DNA of 64,000 bases from Paracamarosporium sp. OC-R06-R3 (taxonomy: Eukaryota > Ascomycota > Dothideomycetes > Pleosporales > Didymosphaeriaceae), in assembly GCA_019828545.1 (NCBI GenBank), contig JACVRA010000050.1, positions 186,001 to 250,000 on the forward strand. The letters are read 5' to 3'. The position numbers and the translations under genes were made by a program. The notes beneath the pieces were generated by a model. That model was not told the DNA's origin. It searched no databases and was given only the letters and a program-made list of their open reading frames with translations. This document shows positions 1 to 11,538 of the stretch, in pieces (within the stretch, counting starts at the first letter, position 1; each line of letters starts with the position of its first letter).

Positions 1-579
1 GCCTATAGTGACATACATTGCGGATATCTTTCAAAATTTCGATCCCCATTGCATAGCCTGTAACATAGTTGAAATATGCACAAGCGTTTCCAATATGCCT
101 CTAAGGAACTCTCCTCATGTAGTCGCGCATTTTTAGTCCTTCAGCAGAAAGATCCCTTAAAGACGGCTGAGTCACATTTACGTAGCTGTTCCTCTAAACG
201 AAGTTGCTCTGGAGACAAGTGGCGCTCTTTCCGGAGCTTGTCGCAGTATCTGGTTCAAGCTGGTTAGGGGGGTGTAATGATTGTAGGAAGAGAAATGCCA
301 AGAGCTCGGGGGAATCTTACCTGATCTAGAAACCTCTCTTGCCCATAGGTGAGTAGTTCGAGGAGTGTGGTTAGGTTTTACAGAACCAGCCTTCCTGAGG
401 GGGACGATGTCCCCCGCTAACCCATCCGATTCAGATTCTGATCCCACATTTGATCTTTCATACGAGCCAGTATCACGCTCTCTCAGCGGCTGGCTCGGCG
501 CTCCTCCCCCACTGAGCATCGGCATCGGCATCCGACCCGGAATCCGGATTCGTTCCCAGCTTGAGGCTCGGTCCTTCAT
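1..579 (-). other. Unresolved left-edge gene fragment
   Basis: I do not recognise this. On the minus strand there is a convincing intron signature at 320..250: a GTAAGA donor, a CTAAC branch point near 265 and a CCAG acceptor. Sequence on either side gives coiled-coil-like peptides (upstream ELLTYGQERFLDQ, downstream YCDKLRKERHLSPEQLRLEE), but the two frames do not join without a one-base shift. A second shift and an in-frame stop follow towards position 75. An ATG at 579 opens a low-complexity 133-residue ORF in another frame. It could be a decayed gene running off the left edge, or a real gene whose introns I have misplaced. Confidence 0.25.
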
Positions 580-807
580 CCGAAGAGGGAGTGGCGGGGT
601 AGTTGAACGGGTTTTGATCGAGGGTGGTGCTTAGAACAATGACCGTACGTTTCCTACGTTTCCCCTTCCTTAACCCAGAACAACACTCTAATTTAAAAGG
701 GTATCACATTCGTACAAACACCACTCACCTACCTACACCACACCTCCACGCCTAGACAAACCCCTCCTCCCTTCCCACCCCACCACGCACACCAGCCACA
801 AAACCCC
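580..807. other. Spacer, no gene seen
   Basis: C-rich, low-complexity sequence downstream of the Ser-rich gene, with long runs of short C/A motifs at about 720-800. Nothing codes convincingly here. Confidence 0.5.
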
Positions 808-1632
808 TCAAAAATTCTTCGAAATATCCGCCTCCCTCGCGCTTTCCCTCCTCCCTCCTCCTTCCCCCGCAGCAGGCCCCGGACCCCACAAATCCCCCAA
901 CCGCGCAAAACTACTCTTCTTCCCTAACTTCCTCTCATCGTCATGGGACTCCTCTCTACCCCTAAGCTCAACCCCGCTGCTCTTTCTCCTCACAATGCCC
1001 GAAACAGCGTACTTTGCTTTCTCCAGGGGATTCGGTATTTCAGCGTACGGGCTGATAGGCTGCTGCACGTGGACGATGTTAACTTGTCTTGCGTGCAATT
1101 CGGCAAGGGAATTGTGGCGGCCGGGCTGTGCGGGAATAGGGTAGGTCCCAGGACGGTGAGTTGAGCGTTTGCTAGCGCCGGAGTTGGAGCGGGAGGCAGT
1201 TGTCGTGGAGAGGGAGGTGGCCGATGTGAAGTTTGATTTTGTGGAGGATGAGCGGCTGGGGCTGTAGATTGGGCCATCGTGTGAGGAAATGGTGTTTGTC
1301 GAGGGAGTCTTCTTTAAAGAGCTGAGAGGAGAGGCTGGTATTGGGGACATGGGCCGTACAGGTAACGTAGCTGATCTGGAGGAAGGAGGTCGCTGTGGGG
1401 TCCGTGAACGTGGAGGCCGGAATGTAGGACAGTGACCTTCGAATGGCGTAGTGGAAGTCAATGGTTGTCCAGTACCAGGATGCAGTAATGGCCGGTTCAG
1501 GACGGGTTGGGCATCCAATTCCTTAAACAGGTCCTCATAATTGCCGCAAAATTCGTCATGACGCTGCGATGAACATTCTAAATCGCGGTGTGGCTTTGCT
1601 GCAACAGGAGGGTCCGATTGCTTATTGGGCAT
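808..1632 (-). CDS. Ser/Thr/Pro-rich hypothetical protein
   Basis: Single-exon frame of 274 residues. I chose the ATG at 1632 (MPNKQSD) because the 41 residues ahead of it in the open frame, back to 1755, read like non-coding sequence. Residues 90-200 are dominated by Ser, Thr, Pro and Arg (SSRSATLP, SRSSSTKSNFTSATSLSTTT), which suggests a disordered, phosphorylatable region. The C-terminal third is charged and ends RRESAREADISKNF, with a short hydrophobic/basic stretch (PLEKAKYAVSGIVRRKSSG) that could be a basophilic kinase site. No catalytic domain, signal peptide or membrane segment is visible. Function is unknown; a regulatory or scaffolding role is only a guess. The GC-rich compositional bias makes a spurious ORF less likely but not impossible. 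Confidence 0.5.
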   Translation of the reverse strand: MPNKQSDPPVAAKPHRDLECSSQRHDEFCGNYEDLFKELDAQPVLNRPLLHPGTGQPLTSTTPFEGHCPTFRPPRSRTPQRPPSSRSATLPVRPMSPIPASPLSSLKKTPSTNTISSHDGPIYSPSRSSSTKSNFTSATSLSTTTASRSNSGASKRSTHRPGTYPIPAQPGRHNSLAELHARQVNIVHVQQPISPYAEIPNPLEKAKYAVSGIVRRKSSGVELRGREESHDDERKLGKKSSFARLGDLWGPGPAAGEGGGRRESAREADISKNF

Positions 1633-2589
1633 GAATGATGAGTTACAAGCGGCGCTATCGGGGTAGGCACGTAGTCGTACAATATCAGTACGCGAGCCTC
1701 TGACACAGAAGTGAATGCGGATGTATCGTGGGGACCCCAAGCAGGTCGCGTGCACAAATTCGGAAGAAGTCGGCCGAAAGTGGCAACTTCTGTGCTAGCT
1801 TTTATTTTGTCTGAACGAGCGATCCATTCTCTTTTCGGAGACACACCATTTCGGCCCGCAAATAGGGGCAACAGGATCGTAGATCTGTGGAGCTATACGA
1901 GCGTTCCACTTGGCAGTGTTCGTCTCCATTCGTTCAAAAACCCTCACGCTTCACAACGGTCGCGCTCAAAGTGTGGTACAGACCCGAGTAAACATTATAT
2001 TGAACCAGAGGCACCAGTTGTTTTGAATAACGACTTGTAAACATTGACCAATCAAAAAACTTGCTTGACTCCCTTTTCGAGTTGTTCGCCCGTTGAGCCC
2101 CTGATTTAGTGTGTCCCAAAGCGGAAGCGTGAAATGTGAGGCGCAATGACTACAGAACGGTAGCTTCGCACGCGCGTACTGACGTCGCTCCGCCACGTTA
2201 CGATGACGAATTGTACTGTCTGCTTGATGAGTTCTATTATGATTCTCACGTAGGATTGCCAGCGAGCTTTGGCTTTACACGCCGGGGACGTCAGTTCACG
2301 AATTCGAGTAATGAAGGAAGGCTTATTGTCCCCAAAGAGCCTCTCTTCGCCTTGTTGATGTGCAGATCCTAGGTGGCTGCGCCTTTCTTGGCCACGTCAT
2401 CGCAGTCCTAAAAGACGCATCAGCATCACTACGAGTTCAATCGAAGTCTAAACTCACGTATTTAAACATCCATGCCACTTTTTCTCGTGAGAATCGTCTG
2501 ACACACTTCCCTTGTTACGTCATCTCCATGCCCCAATCCATACTTTTGAACGCCTTGTTATGTGTAGCTCTGTAATGTCGCCCATCGCT
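1633..2589. other. Intergenic region, no gene seen
   Basis: It lies between the start of the Ser-rich gene and the 3' end of the carrier gene, both on the minus strand. Short ORFs occur in all frames but none has codon bias, domains or splice partners. It should hold the promoter of the Ser-rich gene and the terminator of the carrier gene. Confidence 0.5.
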
Positions 2590-3667
2590 TCAATCCTCTT
2601 CGTGTGCCATAACTTCATCATTGAAGATCCTCGGTAGGAAGAACTTCGTGTTCTCATACACGAGAAACGTGACGACAGTCGTCGGTATAACGCGTAACGT
2701 ATTCGGAACAACGCTATACTCTTGTCAGTTCAAGGCTTAAGCAATACAAAGCAGAATCAACATACCCCTTGTAGAACGCCAAAAAACCCTCGTTCCTCCA
2801 CGTCTTCCGCAGCACATCCACCAACCCCTTATACTCCTTCGCCGCATCATACCTCTGCATCCTCGCCCGAATCGGTTGGTACGGGTACGTGATAGCTCCA
2901 GCCAGCAACTTGCTGCTGCCGCTCATGTAGATGTAGTCCAAGTTGCTCAGGTGTTCCCCTGCTTCAAGCTGCGCGCTTTTTCGTGCCTTCATCTTCTCGT
3001 AGATGGCGAACTGCACAGCACCATGCGCAACGCCGAGTGTAGAAGGAATGAAGCCCGCCCACAGTCCCTTTAGACCTCGCGTGTTGTAGACATGCAAGAG
3101 TCCTTGTGTCATGGAGCGGTATGCGGAGGGGTGATTTGCGCCTCGCTCGAGCATGCGCGTTTTCACGACCCAGATGGGGTTTGTGCATGCGCCTGTTAGC
3201 AGCCCTATTTATCGTCCGTTAGCACGACCCTCTCACCCTCTCTCAACCCTTTTCGAACCGAGAATAGGAAAGCCAATCATACCAGCCACAATTGCTGCAC
3301 CAAAGAACTCTCCACCACTAAGTCTGCCTCCCTCCTTCCCCTTTGCAAGGAACCCCTTCACTTCCCCATAAAACAAAAAATATAGACCCCACCCCAAGCT
3401 GTTCCCTAGCATGTTCGGCCACAGCCCACGATATAGCGCCCTTACACCACCCTCGTTCTGAACCACATCGCGAAATATACGGAACGAGTCGCCGCGCCGC
3501 GACCGCGCGGAGGTATTGAGTTGCAGGCGGTTTTTCAGCAGGTCCAAGGGGTGAACGGTAAGGCAGGAGATGACGCCTGCGCTGAAGCCAGCGACGGATT
3601 CTACGACCTGGGGGGAGAGGTTCGGTGGTTTGGCGGGAGCCTCGATGGGCGGGAGGGCGCGGGGCAT
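2590..3667 (-). CDS. FLX1: Mitochondrial FAD/folate-type carrier (FLX1-like)
   Basis: A mitochondrial carrier family (SLC25) protein that should exchange FAD or a related cofactor across the inner mitochondrial membrane. Three exons, 3667..3283, 3204..2766 and 2713..2590, join in phase to 315 residues, the usual family length. The introns have GTATGA and GTATGT donors, and the first has a CTAAC branch point. All three carrier signatures are visible: HPLDLLKNRLQ near residue 40, NPIWVVKTRM near 140 and YPYQPIRARMQ near 235. NPIWVxKTR and the tripeptide PYQ in the third repeat are typical of the FAD/folate/pyrimidine subgroup, as is the GNSLGWGLYFLFYGEVK segment. The last exon supplies helix six (LRVIPTTVVTFLVYENTK). 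Other members of the subgroup carry folate or NAD, so the exact substrate is inferred. Confidence 0.85.
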
Positions 3668-4343
3668 CGTTGAGGAACGAAGGTGCGAGCGAGGGTCAGT
3701 GGTAAGATAGGTTTATCCTCTAGTAGGGAACGAAAAATATGTCTTATCACATTTGATTAGCTTTCTGGTACCCTTCCACCGGTATAATGTGTGGGTATAT
3801 GTCCTACCGTGGTTACCCTTTGCGAACCGGCGTGCAAAACAGTTGAATGGGGAAGATGCGGTGGGCGCGATGATGCATGCTTCGCTATGGCTGCATTATG
3901 TACAGAGGAATAAGAATAATCAACTACACAAGTACGCTTCGATTTCAAATCATCGTGGTCAAGGTGAGCACAAAGGATGTGGTGGGTGCAGGTTGCAGGC
4001 CGAGTTCGGGGTCAGAGCTCCCGCGAGCTTGGACTTTTCTCGCGTTGCACAGACGCGGGGTGCGACGTCACAGCACAGCTCCTTGTTGCTTTTCCTCGGC
4101 GTCGGTTTTCGTCTCCAACGTTATGGAATTATAAAATCGTATATGTGATCATGGGAACGAGATTTCATGAATATTACATGCTTGTCATTCCATATCTGCG
4201 TTCAATTTCAGCTTACCCCAACAGTCTACAGAAGATGCTGATCCAAATGCAATGGCAAGACGTATTACACAAACGACAAAAGGTATCACTACAACTAGCC
4301 CTCCAAATGAGCGTATACACAACAATCCCCACCGCTCGCTCCT
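3668..4343. other. Intergenic region, no gene seen
   Basis: Upstream of the carrier gene (minus) and downstream of the amine oxidase gene (minus). It should contain the carrier promoter. No supported gene, RNA or repeat was seen. Confidence 0.5.
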
Positions 4344-6518
4344 CTACTTCTTGCAGCACTCCTGCGTACCACTCTGGTCCGACCCAAACGCCAACTTGCT
4401 CAACTTATCTACTAGCGCACCACCCTGCTTGATCCCACTGGGAACCGAGCAATAACTCGGCGGCACGTCCAAGCACGGGTTCCTCGTGAAGAAATTCCTC
4501 GGCCGCAGCAGCAGCGTCATCGGCTCCGCGGGCATGACGGGGAAGTCCTCAGGCGACGGGAAATGCGTGATGCCGAACGTATGCCAAAGCACCACATCCG
4601 TGTTCGTGATATCCGCGTTGGGATTCTCGGAGATCCACTGCGGGATACCCTGCGAGACCTCGCCCGATGTCTGCGGCACGTGGCGGCCTGCAGGGTGAAG
4701 CTGGCCGTCGTCGTACTTTGTGACGTGCACGGCGTGGCGGGCAAATCCAGCGCGCTTCCATACCAGGCCTCCAGGCTTAGGGAGAAGTTCTGGAACTTCG
4801 CGGGAAACGAGCTTGTAGGAAACGGGTTTCTTGGAGTACGGGTTTAGCTTTGACTCGTTGCACATTTCCCATGTTCGGCTGGTGGCTCCGTTGTAGTCTG
4901 TCTTTGCTTGCTCGGGTGTTTCGAGCTTGGTCTTGAGCGCGTAGAACGCATTGCCGTACTTGTTTTCTGCGGAGCCAACTTCGCCCTTTCCGCGGGCCGC
5001 GTCGACCATGTAGACGGTGTTGTTGGGTCCGTCGACGTTGGGGTCAATACGCATGCAGAAGAGATGCTGGTGGTTGTGCGCGTTGACCCCGGGGTACACT
5101 TCTGTGCCCCAGCCGTGCAGATCCTCACCCTCGTTGCAGGGGAATGTGTTCAAGATACCGGTAAGCTTGATTTCGAGCTGGATGGTACCATCCTGGTGCA
5201 GGATCCAGTAGACGCAGTATTCGTAGTTGGCGGCAGTAAAGATGTGAGAAATAACGAGCTTGCGTGCGCGGGTCACGGTAACGCTCTCGTCACGGAAATC
5301 AGTGTGCTTGAAAAGGATACCCGCGTCTTCCTCGTGGATGCAGATAGCATTCTTGATTGTCGTAGCAGCTCCAGCCTTGTTGACGAAAGCCGCATCCATG
5401 TAGTGGATAGCACCCTTGCAGTCGCAGCCCAAGCTGAGCGAGTTGGTCATGTAACCACCGCCATATTCGCCCAAGTCAAAGGCGTGCTTGCGCTGGTGAG
5501 GATGCTCCGGGTTTCCGTAGGGCACCACCATCTCAGCGAGTGACAACCGCCAGAAAGTATCCCGCTCGGTGCCTTTATCGTTAAATGTGATATTCGAGAG
5601 GACAAGACCCTCGCGGTAGTTGAACCCAACGTGCAGCTTCCAGTTTTGCCAGCTGATCACCCTACCATCTAGAGAAAATGAGACACCCTCAGGTTGTGTA
5701 ATGTTGATGGGCTTCAAGTCTGTACGGAAACCACCTTCCTTCTCAATTGCGGCGGCATGGTAGTTGTTTGGAGGGGCCTTGTTGACCGGTCGTCGAATCG
5801 GAGGAACATCAATATGAATGACTTCCTGTGTGTCGGAGTTGTAGATGGGTGTAAAGTCGAGAGGGTACGAGTACTGGCTGTCGTCGGGATGTGGGCGGTA
5901 GTACATCAGAGCTTGCTGGAGACGGATTTTGGAACCAAATCGCTCATCGTAGCCAATGGTCCAGGCTGGCCAACATTAGCAATTTGAGCCAACACACCGT
6001 CTTATGAGCACTCACGGTCGCAGTAAACCTTGTGCATATCCTCTGGAGGGATACCAATGATTCCGCACTGCTCGATGACCTTGGGGTCTTTGCGCACAAT
6101 CGACTCAACGATCTGCAAATCTTCCATGGTAATCTGCTCCTAATCAGTTTTTGCTGGAAGGGTTTTCCCTATGCATTCATACCAAAGGTTGCACATCGTC
6201 GGTTTGATCCCAGCTAATGATTTTGCCCTCAGTCAAATCCACAAGACCATCAAACACCTTGCTGCCCTTTCCAATGCACACCACATCCGCCACTCTGTTC
6301 GGACGAGGAGTGTGCTCGGGGTCCTTGACCCATTTCAGCATCACCGCCTTGGGTGGTTCCCACAAAGTAATAGCATTGAAGGCGACATGGCTGTACTCCT
6401 TCCGGATGATGACAACAGCGTTCTCGATCTCCGTCTCAGAAAGAGGGTCGAACGGGTGCGGCGGGCGGCCAATGCCCGTAACATGGCTTGCAGCCTGCTT
6501 CAGTCGATCAAGAGCCAT
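4344..6518 (-). CDS. Copper-containing amine oxidase
   Basis: Oxidatively deaminates primary amines to aldehyde, ammonia and hydrogen peroxide, using copper and a self-made topaquinone. Exons 6518..6183, 6139..6016 and 5965..4344 join in phase to 693 residues, normal for fungal enzymes. The N-terminal exon carries the small cystatin-like domain (PHPFDPLSETEIENAV). The catalytic domain shows FDLGEYGGG with the expected base Asp near 317, LSLGCDCKG, and the cofactor motif NYEY whose first Tyr (about 401) becomes topaquinone. Two copper ligands are in NHQH (about 452 and 454) and the third is in GITHFPSPEDFPV. The C-terminus (QECCKK) has no SKL-type peroxisomal signal and there is no signal peptide, so the location is open. 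It probably serves nitrogen acquisition from amines. Confidence 0.93.
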
Positions 6519-7559
6519 GGTAGAAAGTGAAACGAAGCTGGGATATCACAGAAAGAAGAAGTTCGGAGCTTGACGAGCCACAAGGCAGACGGGAGCTTCC
6601 CCTCTTCTTAAAGCTTCGATTCAAGCTTCCAGACAGCTGCACGCGACGCGCCTCACGCACGCCAGGTCTAGAAGTAAATCTACATCAGGTGCATAAGCGT
6701 AGCCAAGATGATTGGGTTATCGAACCGTCATACTTGAGCCCGCTGGATGGAGACGAAGCTATTTCGTTATCGACTGATAAAGGCTCCCGGATTGCCCCAC
6801 CGCATCCAGCTAGCGTGCACGCTTCCCCACGCCACGCCGCTGGCAGTTGCGGACCCGCGACATCGTTCACGATCCTCAGCGGCTCCGCAGGTACAATCCT
6901 CGGTTGGCTGGAGCTGTGCTTTTGGTAGAGGCGATAACGTGACCAGGAGAAGCGCGCATGGAATCATGTTGAAGTGGCCGCGCTAGGCTGAGCGTGGTAG
7001 GGCTAGCCGAGCGGAGTGTGGATAAGACAGTCCGAGCATCGGATAAGGGCGTTGCCGATTGGCTTTCTGTGCCAGAGCCAGGACCGAATGAGGATGGTGA
7101 AAAGAGAGCATGCAGCCCTTGTAACCGTCTTACCCATATAAGAACAACCATCTCTGCCCTGTTATTGTGGATCCACAGTGGCCGTCGGCATCGGTATCGA
7201 ATTTACATGAAAGCAACCTCATGGAGAGATACGTAGTAAGACGAAGTATCGTCTGACCGGGATGTTATGTTTGCCATATCACGAAGAACAGATAAGGCGA
7301 TGCGCGGCCATTCTGCGTTTCTATTATGATGATAGAAAACGATATAGTCTGAAGTTATTCGCTAGTCGCTGGAGTATACGGAGTCTTCTAAGAGCTTTTG
7401 TGGACTCTGCAGCATCCGACATTTATTCAGAAGATCCAACAGCTGCTGAGCCGTGGACCGATTCTGGGCAGAATTCATAGCTTTCCGATCAATTATGTTA
7501 TTCATAGGGCCTATTGGTCTGATCGTCAACCTCAAATACGCCCGCAGTCATGTTTCATC
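6519..7559. other. Intergenic region, no gene seen
   Basis: Upstream of the amine oxidase and downstream of the large HET gene. Overlapping short ORFs on both strands at 6527-6990 and 6876-7151 have no recognisable domain and no consistent splice partners. It should contain the amine oxidase promoter. Confidence 0.5.
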
Positions 7560-9386
7560 TCAAAACAAACACACAGTCTTCTCAACGACCCCATTGATCC
7601 CGGCAAGCTCTCCCCTCATATATCCCTGCAGATAACACTGGCCAACAAATGTATACTCGTCGTCATGCTCCCCCTTTCGCGGTCGAATGATGAACGGAAC
7701 ATTACCTCCCCTAAAAATCCAGACTTCATCTCCAACCTCTGTATCCATATGACCGCAACCAAACAGACCCGTTTCACTAACAAACATTTTCTGATTAGCC
7801 ATCATGCCATAGATAGTTCGTCGTGTGTTGAACTCGACTTCGTCAGCCGAACCGCGCATAATTTTCCAGACGTCCTCTATATCATTCTCATCAATCGCTC
7901 GATCTGGTGCCTGCTCTCCATCTCGAACCACATCGCCCAAGGCAAACCTTGCGAAAGCTTCTGCGCGCGTGTACGTGGTTCCGGAATAGATTTCCTTCGA
8001 ACCAAGTCCATCTGGACCGTCGCTGAGATCGAACGGGCAGCCAACGGCGCCAGTGTACCATTCTTGTATGAGAATCTCTGTAGCAGTCACTTGCGAGGCG
8101 TCTGATACTACCTTCGTTTTTAAACCATCCTGGACACGCGCAATAGTAGCCACACATGCTCCAGTCAAACTCAACGTCGCCTTTCCGATTTGTTTCTTAA
8201 TATCCTGGAGGTCAATATCTTCCAGATTCTCAGCGGCGTTGTATTCATCATAGCCGTGCATTTGGTAGTAAACATCTGGCGAGTACGCTGGGGTTGAAGA
8301 GTTTAGATCAAGCGCCCACAAGGCAATATCCGGTGTAGACTCCGAAGCCTGCTGCCGGGGACATATTGTCAATGGCCGCAGTCCTTCCTGATCGACAATC
8401 AATTCCTTAGTTAGAGTGTTAAATACCTGAGCTGCGGGAACGCTGTAGTCACATTTCTCTGTCACCGGTAAGCGGCCCGGCTCGCAGAGACCGAGAAGGC
8501 CGTAAATCCCGTCTCGAGGGTCGGTGGCCCGCCGAAAACGATACCGATGGATCATTTGAAACATATCATCGTAATGTAGCTTTGCCATGTTGAGCCAGGT
8601 AATGTGTGCCATGAAACTGCCGAGAACAGGATTGCCAGGAGGATATTGGTCAAGCATATCATCAAGTGGTTGCGGGAAGCGTTCTACCCAGGCATCTCTG
8701 GCCCGTTGCAAGTCGCTCCACAATATCTCAAAATTTCCCCACTGCAAGGCCAGGTGTTCCGGTAACGCTGCTTCTTGCACTGTCCATATCCGATTCCACC
8801 ATCGGTTCCCCTCTGGCGCTATGGTCCTCAATGCTTCGATAGCTGCTCCGAATCGAGTGGGGAGTGCTGGTGGAAGGGGAAAGCTGCTTGGGTCAGCTGC
8901 TTCGCTTGCTGCACCCATATACTGGAGGAGTTGCATAGCAGCATCAGCATCTGCCAACGACACGCCATTATTCACTTCGCCCATCCACGCAATGCAACGG
9001 GAGCATTTCGTGTAGATGACAGACATAAGCTGGACCTGTTCTGCCTTTTCTTCCAGATTTTGCTGATCGATGCATATTTGGTCAATCCATAGAAGTCTCC
9101 TGCGATCCGGTAATTGCAAGTGGTGAAGTGCGCTGCTGAGGGAGCGAGAGATTTGGAAGGAATGGCCAGATACTACGATGGGTATTGAAGCCGTTTCGGA
9201 GCCCCATACATAAGAAAGCGTTTCATACTCGGGTAAGTTTGACAGTGATACCACTTGAATGTCATATTCGATTGGAGCTGGCTTCTCTGGGTCCGAATGA
9301 GCCGGTGGGATGCTTAAGATACGTATCTCCGGGCTGCTCAACTGGTGATCCCCGCTCTTGTTATTCTTTAGTGGAGGTAGCGTCAT
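7560..9386 (-). CDS. HET-domain (heterokaryon incompatibility) protein
   Basis: An intronless 608-residue protein starting at the ATG at 9386. The HET domain spans about residues 50-210: YETLSYVWGSETASIPIVV is the first conserved block, RRLLWIDQICIDQQNLEEKA the second and NRIWTVQEA the third. HET domains trigger programmed cell death when fungal cells of different genotype fuse. The C-terminal half matches the usual layout of HET-6/TOL-type proteins, ending with a GDEVWIFRGGNVPFIIRP block. No amyloid-like tail is visible at either end, unlike the second HET gene at 14206. It sits within 5 kb of an NLR/HET pair, which suggests a recognition island. Its allele specificity or partner cannot be inferred from sequence. 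Confidence 0.88.
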   Translation of the reverse strand: MTLPPLKNNKSGDHQLSSPEIRILSIPPAHSDPEKPAPIEYDIQVVSLSNLPEYETLSYVWGSETASIPIVVSGHSFQISRSLSSALHHLQLPDRRRLLWIDQICIDQQNLEEKAEQVQLMSVIYTKCSRCIAWMGEVNNGVSLADADAAMQLLQYMGAASEAADPSSFPLPPALPTRFGAAIEALRTIAPEGNRWWNRIWTVQEAALPEHLALQWGNFEILWSDLQRARDAWVERFPQPLDDMLDQYPPGNPVLGSFMAHITWLNMAKLHYDDMFQMIHRYRFRRATDPRDGIYGLLGLCEPGRLPVTEKCDYSVPAAQVFNTLTKELIVDQEGLRPLTICPRQQASESTPDIALWALDLNSSTPAYSPDVYYQMHGYDEYNAAENLEDIDLQDIKKQIGKATLSLTGACVATIARVQDGLKTKVVSDASQVTATEILIQEWYTGAVGCPFDLSDGPDGLGSKEIYSGTTYTRAEAFARFALGDVVRDGEQAPDRAIDENDIEDVWKIMRGSADEVEFNTRRTIYGMMANQKMFVSETGLFGCGHMDTEVGDEVWIFRGGNVPFIIRPRKGEHDDEYTFVGQCYLQGYMRGELAGINGVVEKTVCLF

Positions 9387-9973
9387 AATCGATGTTGGGA
9401 CCCTTCACGCCAGATGGTCGTCAGTCATGCGCAAAGTGAGGACAGATTCCTTGAGTCGTTTGAACCACACGTCGCTTCGCTCCAGTAGCTTATATTTTCA
9501 GATCGCTTCGCCTGGCCCCCTGCCATGTTCTCTCGGCCCCCGCCTGAGGTACACTGCCACAGGGCATTGTTGAAGGATTTCTCAAAATCTTCACTCCAGG
9601 GCGTATGATTATCTCCGTAAGCTGGAATAAAAGCTACATGGTGGGCGGGCTGATAAGCTGCCTCAGTCCCACTGACACCCGGAGACGACTACTGCACTGA
9701 TTGACTGAATCTTATCGCAGAATAGGTTCGCTTGATCCTTCAAAATGGCATTCAGAACTTGCTCAGCAACGCAACATAGTATTGAGAACGAAAGGGCCAG
9801 CTCTGAAGGCACGTCCCTCGTGAGTTGCGCCTTCCCTATAAAAGTCTAGCGTATATTACCCCTGCACGTCACAGCTGCGGAGCGAACTGTAGCATCTCCG
9901 AGAATGCGAGACTTCGACGCGTGTCCTTCCTAACTTTTCGCGCAATGTTTCGCGAACGTTAAGTTTTCCCAAT
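9387..9973. other. Divergent promoter region
   Basis: 587 bp between the starts of the HET-domain gene (minus) and the PAP2 phosphatase gene (plus). No gene was seen. It probably contains both promoters. Confidence 0.5.
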
Positions 9974-11090
9974 ATGCCTGCTCCTGTGGGATCTGCAACC
10001 AGGCGTAACACGCCTCTTACACAGTCTCCCGGATTTCTGGGAGCTGCAGCGCGCTTTTGGCAGGTATGCAAGGTGTCGTGTGCTGTTATCATGGTCGCAG
10101 TCAATAACTTTCTTTCAGCGCTCATATGCTTCCGATTATGTTGGCCTTGCGATTTTGATAGTGGGATGGATAGGTGTACGTATCAATCGCAGGATTGTAA
10201 AGCGAAAGACGGTCTCTAATCCTACCAGCTCCAATTGCATGGTGAACCCTTCCATCGCATGTTCTCTCTTGATAACCTCGCTATACAATACCCACATGCC
10301 GAAGTCGAGCGTGTGTCAGTCAGTAAGTCGCATCTTCTGAACTTATTCACATAGTTTGTTTGCTAATTCATCTCAAGCGTGGCTCTTCATATACGCAGGC
10401 GCTATCCCACTCGGCACCCTCGTGGCCTGGGCCCTCGTTGTCCGCCCTGGCACTCACAAATCACACGTCACCATCCTCGGATGGTTCATCTCGTTGATCC
10501 TGACACTCTTCATCACGGACCTCGTCAAGAACGCCGTCGGCAGACCGAGACCCGATCTCATCGCACGATGCAAGCCCGAGCCAGGCACACCGGACCACCA
10601 CCTCGTTACGTATGAAGTCTGTACAGAGAAGAACCACCATGTTCTGCACGACGGATGGCGCAGCTTTCCGTCAGGACACAGTAGCTTCGCATTTAGCGGG
10701 CTAGGCTATCTGGCGCTTTTTCTGGCGGGCCAATGCCATGTCTTCAGGCCGCGGACAGATCTGGCGCGAATGCTACTTGCGCTTGCGCCTCTGCTAGGTG
10801 CTGCGCTTATTGCCATTTCGCGATGCGAGGATTATCGACACGATGTTTACGATGTTTCTACGGGGTCCTTGCTTGGTCTGCTGGTGGCATATTATACGTA
10901 CAGGAGGTACTATCCGCCACTGAGGAACAGCAGTTGCGCAACGCCGTATCCGAATCCTGGAGACTCCGTGCATGGGGTTGGTAAGATGAAAGACGAGGAA
11001 GAGCGTATCAATAGTGCTGGTGATTTTGAGTTGGACGATCTCGATGAAGGAGACGAGGAGGAAAGTAGGCCATTGAACGCAAGGAGATGA
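9974..11090 (+). CDS. PAP2-family lipid phosphate phosphatase (DPP1/LPP1-like)
   Basis: An integral-membrane phosphatase that should dephosphorylate phosphatidate, diacylglycerol pyrophosphate or related lipid phosphates. Four exons, 9974..10063, 10119..10175, 10229..10322 and 10378..11090, join in phase to 317 residues. All three catalytic motifs are intact: KNAVGRPRPD (about 131-140), FPSGHSSF with the SGH triad at 179-181, and SR-x5-H-x3-D (SRCEDYRHDVYD, about 228-239). The EPFHRMFSLDNLAIQYPHAEVER block is typical of fungal DPP1 homologues. At least five hydrophobic helices surround these motifs, and the C-terminal tail is acidic (DDLDEGDEEE). The second intron uses GTACGT; other donor choices there cause a frame break. 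It lies between the two incompatibility loci, with no evidence that it takes part in them. Confidence 0.88.
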
Positions 11091-11538
11091 AAGCCTGTAC
11101 GCTACGACCGAGATTGAATGTATGACTGAGACCATTCCATAACGTTGCAAGTATCATTGTACTTTTTCACAATCGAGTCGTTGGTGACGGCAACACATCA
11201 TTTACTCAAGGATCACTTGGAGCGAACATGCGACAGCCTTCCCAGTACTACAACTGCATCAGTGAAGTGGAGCGAGCATGACATGCGCTGACATGGCATG
11301 CGAGTAAAAGTTATGTGGGAAATGTACATCACAGCCTGGTATTGATGTCACATACGACCATCTTGACATTGAGAAGTAGTTTTCTTGCCCAACCTGCCGT
11401 TCGATGACCCAAACTAGAAACCTTATAAGAGAAAACAGAACATGGTCAAGGCTATGCCTGACTGGGTATATCAGCGCCTAGCAACTCCAACGTCGAGTAA
11501 AGGAATGTCTTTCTTTGTTGCTTCGTAATGGGATCCCA
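11091..11538. other. Convergent 3' region, no gene seen
   Basis: 448 bp between the stop codons of the PAP2 gene (plus) and the NLR gene (minus). It should hold both 3' ends. No RNA gene or repeat is supported. Confidence 0.5.

Noticed and set aside
4908..5543. 211-codon ORF antisense to the amine oxidase
   Set aside because: Shadow of the highly supported amine oxidase frame.
11350..11361. acatacgaccat, identical to the usual first bases of fungal 5S rRNA
   Set aside because: The following sequence departs at once from 5S rRNA; no internal control regions are present.
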